64,000 bases of DNA, taken from Schizochytrium sp. TIO01 (lineage: Eukaryota; Sar; Bigyra; Thraustochytrida; Thraustochytriidae). Positions within the stretch are counted from its first letter, which is position 1, and each line of letters opens with the position of its first letter. The notes beneath the pieces are model-generated. The model did not search any database. It saw nothing but the letters and a program-made list of their open reading frames with translations, and was not told the origin of the DNA. The position numbers and the translations under genes are program-made. Positions 9,383 to 18,421 of this stretch are shown piece by piece. The DNA lies in the NCBI GenBank assembly GCA_004764695.1, contig SMSO01000014.1:2679148-2743147 (forward strand). The letters are read 5' to 3'.

Positions 9383-10609
9383 TTAGAAAAGAGTATTGTT
9401 CGAGTCGAACTGAACAGGCTTAGACATGATAGCAACAGCGGAAGAGCTGAAAATACCTCCATTTCCATAAACGAGAGCGCGTCTACAATCGGGAATCTGC
9501 TGACCAGCTGCACCATTAGTTAGCTGACGAATTGACTCAATTACAGCAAAGATAGCAGGGGCTTCCCATGGTGCACCAAAAGAGAGCAAGCCACCATGTG
9601 TATTCACAGGAAGTACATAGTTTTCATCTTGAAGAATGCGATCATATTGCTCATCAATCCACTTTCCACCTTCGCCCTTGTTGCAGAGTCCGACAGCTTC
9701 AATAGCACGCAAGAAGCAGATTGGGAAGCAATCGTAGAGGCCAAAAAAGTCGATCTCATCAGGCCGCACTTGAGCTTCCACGTATGCAGATTGAGCGGCT
9801 TGCTCACAGCTAAACATTGTCTCATCAATAACAGTTGGGGGTGACAACGGGCCAGAAGCTTCGCCACCAGAAAGAATTACAGCATCACCACGCCCATGGT
9901 TTCCTTTGTTGAGAAGACCACGCTTTTCAAGAAAGCGAGATGAAGCTACAATTACGGCGCCAGCTCCATCCATACGCCTTGCACACTCCAAAAGGTTGAG
10001 TTGCGGGGTGATTTGAGGAGAGTCGAGCACCTCCTGAAGGCTATATCTGCGTCGCGTGATTGCTTTAGGGTGCTTAGAGGCCTGGTGAGACATGAGACAC
10101 GCAACCTTTGCGAATTGCTCACGGGTAACACCATAGGTCTTTGCATGCCAGTCTGTAATGAGACCGTAACCGTGCGGAATCGAAGGCGAAGGTAAGCGCT
10201 CCGAGCCGATTCCGGCGTCAGCACGTCGCAGAAATTCCTCAGTTGAGAGAGAATGCACAGAATCTCCAGCAACAACTGCCACAGCTTGGCAGTTCTCGGC
10301 TTCGATCATGCGACGGCCTTCAAGAAGAGCTGTCACGGGGCCTGCGCCACCTGTGTCAATGGTTCTAGTGAGGAAATTTTTGCGGGGCAGAAGTCCAACT
10401 TTCGTGGCAAGGTAGTGAGCTTCCATCAGATGAGGATCGCTGAGACTGGGAACAGCAATGAGACCATCAAGGTCATTAAGCTCCAGACGAGCTGAGGATA
10501 AAGCTCCTTGCAGAGCTTCCGCCATGAGCGAGCTGGCAGACCTACCGAGCTTGCCAAGCTTCGTCGAACCGCATCCCACCACGCGTACTGTCTGAGCCAA
10601 ACGCGGCAT
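9383..10609 (-). CDS. thiolase-superfamily protein of the SCP2/Ltp2-like type, thiolase catalytic residues absent
   Basis: 408 residues from the ATG at 10607-10609, one exon. The fold is clear: start VRVVGCGSTKLGKLGRS, a segment GGAGPVTALLEGRRMI, AVVAGDS, a DGAGAVIVAS block, then FFGLYDCFPICF, KGEGGKW, and LPVNTHGGLLSFG. These blocks are typical of the thiolase-like proteins related to sterol-side-chain aldolase Ltp2. Thiolase catalysis needs a nucleophilic Cys before the GG(S/A)G segment, a His in a GHP motif and a C-terminal Cys. Here the first is Thr/Gly (DTGGAG), GHP is replaced by GAP, and the C-terminal motif reads YGNGGIF. So it should not be a condensing thiolase; a retro-aldolase (the YDCF tyrosine is kept) or a non-enzymatic acyl-CoA binder is more likely. 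No peroxisomal C-terminal tripeptide is seen (ends TLF). Confidence 0.85.
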   Translation of the reverse strand: MPRLAQTVRVVGCGSTKLGKLGRSASSLMAEALQGALSSARLELNDLDGLIAVPSLSDPHLMEAHYLATKVGLLPRKNFLTRTIDTGGAGPVTALLEGRRMIEAENCQAVAVVAGDSVHSLSTEEFLRRADAGIGSERLPSPSIPHGYGLITDWHAKTYGVTREQFAKVACLMSHQASKHPKAITRRRYSLQEVLDSPQITPQLNLLECARRMDGAGAVIVASSRFLEKRGLLNKGNHGRGDAVILSGGEASGPLSPPTVIDETMFSCEQAAQSAYVEAQVRPDEIDFFGLYDCFPICFLRAIEAVGLCNKGEGGKWIDEQYDRILQDENYVLPVNTHGGLLSFGAPWEAPAIFAVIESIRQLTNGAAGQQIPDCRRALVYGNGGIFSSSAVAIMSKPVQFDSNNTLF

Positions 10610-11271
10610 CTTGGCACGTCAACTGTTGAAGGTCTTTCCTACAGGAGTCAAGAGGCTCAAAGTGGTTATGCACGCCAAAATGCACGCAGTATTCCGTCCG
10701 ACGTGTCTGATTTGGGTCTCAATTGTTGTGACCCTCACTGACGAAAGAATTCAATGTAGGTAATTGCTGTTTTTGTGGATCTAGAGGGAACTTCTGCATT
10801 CACGGAGGGACCCTAGAGTTACTACGTAAAATGATAGCTTCATTGCAGTTCCTCTGTGTGGCATTCCAGCAGCACCGGAGCACCTCTGGAGATCAGTGCC
10901 AATAGGGCCTTTGAGCAGCTAGTTCCTAGCGAAGCAATCGTCAGGCTTGGATGATCACATGGCGAGTTCAATAATTTGTGACAGTGGATCTTGACTATGG
11001 TAGAAAAGAAAAATTTGGGGCGAAATAGTGGGACCCCTTAGTGACGAGAAACAGAGTATGCCAATTATGTAACGGGTTTCTTTCGTTATAATTAGCAGGC
11101 AACGAAGAACTGTGCGAAAGGCAAAAGCTGAGGACTGCCTTGGGATAGGCAACCAAAAAACGGGATTAATACTACCAGAGGTTGTTGGACGTGAGCTTCA
11201 GACTCAGGCAGGGTTTGGAGCAGGTTGACAAACATCCAGGGTTCATGGACTAAGCAGCAGAACATCTAGAC
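10610..11271. promoter_or_regulatory. divergent intergenic region, with a minimal uORF before the EF-hand gene
   Basis: 662 bases between two divergent starts. At 11245-11253 lies ATG GAC TAA, a two-codon upstream reading frame 18 bases before the main ATG at 11272; it could dampen translation if the transcript begins upstream of it. Nothing else recognised. Confidence 0.35.
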
Positions 11272-12777
11272 ATGGCCAAGAAATCGCCAACCAAGGCAAA
11301 GTCGCCAGCCAAGGCTGGCTCAAACTCACCAACTAAGAAGTCACCAACAGCAAAATCCGTAAAGACTGCGAGATCAGAGCTGGCGAAATCGCCAACAACC
11401 AAGACAGGGAAAACTGACAAGACAGACCTTGTTAAGTCGCCTACGTCCAAGACTAATGTGACCAAGCCTTCTTCAGCAAAATCAAAGACGAAGCCATTAT
11501 CAGCCAAGTCAAAGTCTAAAGCTTCGCCAGGCAAATCAAAAGGCAATGGGCGGCCTAAATCTAGCAAATCTAAGTCTAACAAGGCCGATCGAGAAAATGA
11601 GGAAAATGATGAAGAGAACAAGAATGATCTTGAGGATGAGGAGTCTAAGACGATCAGCAAAGAGGTAGAGATTCGAGCTGTTTTTGATCTGATCGATGAA
11701 GACAACTCGGGCGAACTTTCGATGCAGGAAATTCGGAAAGCTTTGCGTCGAGATCGCAAAGTAATTAAATTTATTAAGAAAACGCCTTCACTGAGACCTC
11801 TTCTTGAACCTCGTTTTTTTCATGATGCAATAAAGCAAATGGATCTCGATAGTGACGGAAGCATCTCGTTTGCAGAATTCTATACTTTCTGTCTGGCTGT
11901 AGGTCAGCGTCAGACCTTAGACGAGCAGTCAATTGAGCTATTTGCAATCATGCAAGAAGAAAGAAAGGAAAGTGAACCATTGTATTATGACAATTTACCT
12001 TACGCGTTGTATACATGTGATAAAACTTTGTCATATCTTCGTGAAAAGGAAAATCTTTGGCTTGATGAATTAGAACAAGGGGTGCTGCCTTCAAAGTCTC
12101 AATTCCCTATCGCTGTCATGCTGAAACCCCTGACAGTGTATCGGGGGGTTCACGAGTACCGTAAAAACAACGAGGTGGAGGGAGTTGTACGAAGCCCGGC
12201 AGTATCAGAGCTTGACTTTCGGTGCATTGCATCATCAGTCTTGCACATGAGGATTGGGGAATTTTCTTCCCAGGCACCCCAAGAGGAATTGGAGGCAATC
12301 CGTCGTCGCAACCTTCCACATGCTGAAACCTTTTCCGAGATGGCCCACGTCACAGCAAATAAGCAAGATGCAATTACTTATCTTGAACAGAGCATCAATT
12401 TGTTGCCAGAGGATAAGGTTTATCGAGTGGCGCTAGCAGAGCGACTCTTGCACAAATACGATTTTCCAGGTTGTGCTCAGCATGCAGAAATTGCGTTGCA
12501 GGTCACCGAACGATTTTGGCCTCATGCATTAGAGCTTTTTGTTATCGCTCGTCAAGCACAGGAAAATTTGGTGCGTATTCAAGCAGAGAATGCCGCAGCC
12601 CGTGCCGCAGCTGAAGCAAACGCTCGTCAAAATTCTGCTAAATCATCACGGCCAGGTACTGGGCAGGGTGGTAATCCTCGTGATGACGAAGAAGATGAAG
12701 ATGATTCTGAAGACGAAGATGAGGATGAGGATGTTGACGAAGACGAGGACGAAGACGACGAAAGTGATGACGAGTAA
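11272..12777 (+). CDS. EF-hand protein with H1-like Lys/Ser/Pro head, TPR-like C-terminal part and acidic tail
   Basis: 501 residues, single exon. Residues 1-110 are built of Lys-Ser-Pro-Thr/Ala units (KSPTKAKSPAKA style) like linker-histone tails or neurofilament KSP repeats: disordered, basic and rich in proline-directed phosphorylation sites. Then come two canonical EF-hand loops: DEDNSGELSMQE (about 142-153) and DLDSDGSISFAE (about 191-202), both with acidic residues at 1, 3 and 12, so calcium binding is likely. Residues ~230-440 are a mixed alpha region; the part around 360-430 (DAITYLEQSINLLPED..YRVALAERLL) resembles tetratricopeptide helices. The last ~40 residues are nearly pure Asp/Glu. 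No specific orthologue recognised. A strongly basic head plus strongly acidic tail suggests charge-driven self-association or chromatin/microtubule contact (inference). Confidence 0.85.
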   Translation: MAKKSPTKAKSPAKAGSNSPTKKSPTAKSVKTARSELAKSPTTKTGKTDKTDLVKSPTSKTNVTKPSSAKSKTKPLSAKSKSKASPGKSKGNGRPKSSKSKSNKADRENEENDEENKNDLEDEESKTISKEVEIRAVFDLIDEDNSGELSMQEIRKALRRDRKVIKFIKKTPSLRPLLEPRFFHDAIKQMDLDSDGSISFAEFYTFCLAVGQRQTLDEQSIELFAIMQEERKESEPLYYDNLPYALYTCDKTLSYLREKENLWLDELEQGVLPSKSQFPIAVMLKPLTVYRGVHEYRKNNEVEGVVRSPAVSELDFRCIASSVLHMRIGEFSSQAPQEELEAIRRRNLPHAETFSEMAHVTANKQDAITYLEQSINLLPEDKVYRVALAERLLHKYDFPGCAQHAEIALQVTERFWPHALELFVIARQAQENLVRIQAENAAARAAAEANARQNSAKSSRPGTGQGGNPRDDEEDEDDSEDEDEDEDVDEDEDEDDESDDE

Positions 12778-15700
12778 GCTACCAAATATACTTACTCTTC
12801 ACCTTTTGTTAAGAGTTTATGTAGCGATACATCATGGTCTTGACGTTTTTAGGCAACGGCTCAATGGACAAATGCTTGCGTCCTCCCATGGGATTTTATA
12901 AATTGTGCAAGATGTGTGGTTGCGTGTGCATTGCCTTCCTACTTTCATGTAATTTTACTAGTTTTTGTTTAATTCTTTAATTTGGCTAGATACTTTGCCT
13001 CTTCTAATATAAATACTGTTTTCAAATAATGAGACGCTGTTGATAATTGTCAAACGTTCTTGCGCACCAGATGCACACGTTGGATTTTTCCGGGACCACC
13101 ATTTTCCCATAACGCTGAACGCGTACTTCTCCTCGCCACTATTTCGCTTTGAAGTAGACATTGACTTTGTTGCTTAAGAGGTTGGTTGGCGGCACCCTTG
13201 GGCTAAGGATCTCTTTATCTATCAATTCAAGGTATCAACTATAAATATGGTGTGAACTATCGTATCATTTGGCGGTTCTTGAAGCCCATGTTCCGGAGCG
13301 TATCTGCCTAGCACTCACCTACTAGGCTATCTCTTTATTAAAACTATTAATTCTTTTACTCAAGGTATTACAGCACCTATCTACGATCAGGTCACGTCAG
13401 GTTTAGCACTTTTGCGCACCTGAACGGAAGCGTGTCATGCGCAAGGTCTTGTGATGACAGGGTCAATTGCAAGAACTTGTGCAGGTACACAAAAAATTCT
13501 TGGACGCTTAGAACCCATTCAGAGCTCTTCAGAGTAATGAATAAAACCTGTTTAGCTGGCCGCGCTTTGGGGCTGCTAAGAACTCAGAACTATTCGCTTT
13601 GTTTATCACATATCTTCCTAGCAGGCCAGAAAAACGTTGGTTCCGACTGCTTTGGGTTTGGATTAATCATCATAACATATTTGCTGTTAGTTGATTGGAG
13701 CCCGTCGACACGGTGAGGAACTATAACCTATCGAAGGGTTTTCTGAATGGACATTGAATCGTAGCGAACATGATGGCCAACTCCTGGTGGAAAGTTGGCC
13801 ACGTACTGAGTTGCTGCGTTTGACAGAAATGCACTTTTAGTCAAATTGTAGAACAAAAAGTTTTAAGTATAAGTACTATTTTCTGCAAAACGAAGTTTTG
13901 TAAATAAGTCATTTTTGTCTTTATCTTGCTTGACAGCTGCTAGAAATGGCATAACTAAGAATGTGCTTATTTCTACTTGACTTTGGGAAAGTTGACGTTC
14001 TCTTTTCCTTTAGAAATGTCAAGAAACAAAATAATTAAACATTAATCGCGTAGGGTACATTTTTTTCTTCAACAAATGTATTAAAAACCAGTAGTAATTG
14101 TTTGGGCTTAGCTTATTACCTTTGTGTTGAAAACTATCGGTAGAACCTTGAAACCCAGAGAGAATACACCATAAATCAGTAGGTACCAGGTATTACCAGC
14201 TTCACTTTGCTTACTGAGGCCTGCACCGTATGAGTAAGTCGCGTGCTGCCACGCTTGTGGTGGGAAAGAGTAGTACCTAGAACCAGTTTCCAACAAAAGA
14301 AACAACCCATCTTGAAAGACAGAACAACGACTAGAATTACTCTATTACGCTACTGCCTGCTAGTATTAAATATGATGATTTTTAATATGGTTATTTCAAG
14401 TTATAAGGTGATAGCTATTGTAGTGCTAAGTTTATATTTATTTCTCGTGATTTTTTTTCAATTTTTTTTTAACTTTAAGCTTTTGAACTAAAGATTATAC
14501 AGAAAGACGTTTCATTCTCCATCAAATACGCCTATATACATTTTTTATTTAATGTCAGAAATTGATGTAATATTCATTATTGTTTACTGGTGTTTAAAAT
14601 TACATTGCGTCTTCTCAGCTTCTGAACCTGTACCTACCCTAGTATCCGATTTAAGAGTAAGTTTTCTTTTGCTTGTACCAGTTGATTCTTCGAAGATCCA
14701 CAACTGTTCTGCTCGCAAACGTTCTGATCTTCATCAGTCGATCGAAAAGCATAATTAATATTCCAGGAGGAGACCGAAGAGCCAAGAAAACACGCACGTA
14801 AAACCACGACATTCACTCAGTTTAACGCATATCGCAATATCAAAAGTATAAGATTGGGAGTTGACGTAGAAAAAAAAGCATAACCTGAATATATTAACTG
14901 TGACTATCTTGCCAAAGTTACACCTATGCTGAAGCCCTTTACCCTCCAAGAATTATAGATTGCCTAGCTCCACACAAAGCGCCTGACAGCGAATTACTTT
15001 TTTTAAATTTTTTTATTTTTTTTTTTAAATTTAAATGTACCTTCGTACATAGTAATTGTTTTCTGTATTTAAAAAATGTTAGAGAAAGAAGTGATACTGG
15101 CGGGCGAGCAAAGTTATTTCGCAGATCTATACAACTTCACTCTCTTCTCCAACAGCAAGAAAACCAAGTTGAACTTTGACAACATCCTGAACAAAACCTA
15201 GGGCTGCTAGAGGTTTCGTTTCCTCTATCATCAGGGCCAAATACTAAAAGGAAACTCGAAGGGAGTGAGCTTGAGGAGGCGCTCTGAATTGGGGCTGCTT
15301 GAAGGGGGGTCAGTTAGTCTAGATATGGGTGTGGTTATGAAGGAAGGCCCAGGCCTCTACTGGGGCTTTAGTCCAATACGAAGGCCACGCTTGTCTTCAA
15401 ATTTCAAGTCGATAATTGACCATCGGTCAACAGAAGGTGATACAAGTAATGAATTAATCCAGGTCACTCCATCAAATTCCTAATCAAATCAATTTTGGAC
15501 GATTTACCAAAGTTCGTGAGCAACAACGGCCAAGAAACGTGATTCTGCTTTTCTTGTTCCATAGCACACCTCGGAGTCCTTCAAAATAATTCACTTTTGC
15601 CTCCACAAAAGCTGTGACAGCGTTTTGTTGCATTTCATATAGTTCGCATCTCGTTGTAGTGCTTTCACCAACTGTTAAAATAAATACGCTCAAAAAAGAG

Positions 15701-17874
15701 TCTATATTAAAGAAGTTGTTAAGGGGCAGCAGCCTGCACACAAACTTTGTCATCGCCTACCTTCTGAACTCCTCCGCTCTAAAATACAAATGTGATCGCC
15801 CTGAAAACTACCTTATCAAAACCATTTTGAAGTTTGATCCTCGTGAATGATAATGAAGATGGAGAACCCAATGCTATGCAATTTCAATGTTTATTCTTTT
15901 GTTCTAAATACTTATTTTTTTCGTACTAAATAGGCCTCGCCCGAATCGAATTTTCTTTTGTGAAGTGCACCCGTAAAATTTGCATCACTGGGATAGATTG
16001 GTTTATAACAAGTAGAAATTATTTACTTGCAATCTGGTCAGCCCAAGACTTAGATCCTGTTCTAATCATAAAAACAGGTCTTGGTCACACCCGAAGCAGG
16101 TTTGAAGCGTCTTTGCCAGCTAATTGAAGTGGAAAGTCAAGATTGACGTTTATGCACGTATGTGGCACTTGACCCATGTGTATTGGTAAGGTGCCAACAA
16201 CTTGAAATAGTTTGAACTACAGTGGATTTCTCTATGTTAGGTGAAAAACTCACGTTAAGTTGTTAATTGACTATTTGTAAAGTAGAGAAAATTTGCATCT
16301 ATGTTTGAAACTTTTAGGTTCCATCGAGTCCTTGCTCTACTAACATCCGCTCACCCTTGCGATAGATTAGGTTTATTCAATTGTAAACCACGGCAAGGAG
16401 ATTGTATGAGTCTAAAAAAAGACCAAATGTACGGCAGGTGGCATCTGCATTGACCATTTTGTCATTCGACGTAGCAGCTTGCTTTACTACTCCACTAGTT
16501 CTGGATTTTAATTTCGACGAGGTTCCCACATCAATTTATTATGTTTCGCTACGATTGAATATCTATCTTGTGTGTCATTTCCTGCTACATGTCACGTTCT
16601 CGATGCTCATTCTTTACCTTTCCATATATGTCTGCTTATTTACATAGTCACATACTCCATCGGTTCTTTGTCGGCATTCTCTCTAAACTATTCTCTTTGA
16701 TGAAATGAGTAGCGACAAAAAGCAAATACTTATATACATCGGTACTTTGTTAAAATCTTAAGAATTATAGGTGCTTATTTCTTTGAAGGCAATAATTCAC
16801 TTTCATGCATAATTAAACATAATTCATGAGGCACAAACAAACGCAAGAAGATAAGCTGTTCTATATGATTGCAGCGGCACTTGGATTTCTGAGTCAGAAA
16901 CAAGCATTGAGGCTCTCCAACCTAGCGTCGAAGACGTAATGCTCAAGAGACTCCACAACGCAATTCAATAACGAATAGATGGGTAGTCATTACACACACG
17001 GTACTAAAATCGTACACAACTATGTATTTTATTTCTTAGGGGCATAACATTTTTAAATTCTAAAGAGTTTATTTATTGAAAAAAAAAGAAAAAGTACATA
17101 GTGTCATTAGTAATATCTAATTATGTACTAACACAATCGTGTTAACATGAACTCGAATTTCCAGCACACACACAAAGAGCGAGACAGCTCAGCACGAAAT
17201 TCCTACCAGGTAGCACCAATTATGTACCGACTCGACCAAGAGGGCGAACATCCACTCATCAATCAATCAAATACTGATATCAGTCTACAGAAACCAACGT
17301 AACAGATCGCCATAAAAGCTCTTCAGTGCTCAAACAAACACAGGCACGAAGAAAAAGTACATACAACTAAGCTAATAAATAAGAAAACGCAAATTAAAAA
17401 TCAGCTCAACAATAAACTGTGCATAGCACAAGTGCACAACTAATTGAATAAACATACGTGTCTCTAATGCCAGCGAGTTTGCGTCTAGCTTGAATATATT
17501 AAAGTCAACCTGAAAAATGAATCTCGACGTCCCTACATCTCGAATGAATCGAGCAAGTGTCAGAAATCGTCGACGCTTAGTTCTTCCCTCCTTCGTCGCA
17601 TCCCTTGATTTATTTATTCATTCATTTAGTCATTCCAGCTTTACATGATGAAGGTAGGTATAGGTAGGTAGGTACCAACTCCTGTGAAGCCAAGTGGAGC
17701 TAAGCTTAAACAAAGCACTGCAAAGGAAGAGGTCGAAGCATTGCCAGAAATAGAAGAATGAGCTTTACCTACAATCTCCAGATTAAGTTCAAGTTGCTAA
17801 AGCTATAAAACAATTAAACTTGAGGTGTAGCTATTGGGTAGCTACTTCTTTTTGCTCAAGCTTATTATGTTGTA

Positions 17875-17930
17875 AATAAATAAAATAAATAAATAAATGA
17901 ATAAATGAATGAATTAATTAATCAATTAAA
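17875..17930. repeat. AAAT/AATG-type degenerate microsatellite
   Basis: Imperfect run of AAAT, AATG and AATT tetramers within the AT-rich desert. Confidence 0.7.
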
Positions 17931-18105
17931 AACATAATATAGGTAAATAAGGAAAGTAGTATAGGCATACTATATTCGAAAACACTGTATAATTAAAAAG
18001 AAAAGAAAAACATGTTTGTTTGTTTTGTATGTAAAAGTCATAGTAAGTGCTTAGTCGATGAGTAGAGTAATGAGAAAGTAATTAGGCTATAATAAGGAAA
18101 GTGGA

Positions 18106-18170
18106 GAAAGGAAGAAGAAGACGAAAGAAGAAGAAGAAGAAGAAGGAGAAGAAGGAGAAGAAAAACAACG
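18106..18170. repeat. (GAA)n-type purine tract upstream of the HECT ligase gene
   Basis: About 65 bases composed almost wholly of GAA/GGA/AAG triplets, ~250 bases before the start codon of the HECT gene. Homopurine strands of this kind can form triplex DNA; here it simply creates a Lys/Glu-only open frame that is not a gene. Confidence 0.75.
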
Positions 18171-18421
18171 AAAGAGCGATCGGCAAAGCAAGCAAAGTCC
18201 TCACGGGCACGCTCGCCAGCGGAGCGAGGCCGAGTTTGCGAGGGAGGCAGGCTTGGATCGGGCGGGTAGATAAAATAGGAGAGGAAGAGCCCCGGCGCGT
18301 GGCTTGCGTCTAGCTCCTTGAGCGGGAGATTCGATAGGTCGGGAACCAGGTCGGAGGAGCGCTCAAGGCCGTGCGCTTCGGCATCCGGCGCTTCAGCTCC
18401 GCAGCACTCGAGGTGACCACC

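Larger units (their letters stand above)
12778..18421. other. 5.6 kb AT-rich gene desert
   Basis: Multiple stop codons in all frames; the short open frames here are under 95 residues with no recognisable protein content. Contains homopolymer-rich stretches (14450-14475, 15000-15035), an AAAT/AATG/AATT-type stretch at 17875-17930, GTAG-type repeats at 17652-17675 and a purine (GAA) tract at 18106-18170. The last ~200 bases become GC-rich and are the probable promoter/leader of the HECT ligase. A gene with many small exons or a non-coding RNA cannot be excluded. Confidence 0.5.

Noticed and set aside
18371-18421. N-terminal extension of the HECT ligase
   Set aside because: Begins with GTG; the ATG at 18422 has a strong context and yields a myristoylation-type N-terminus.
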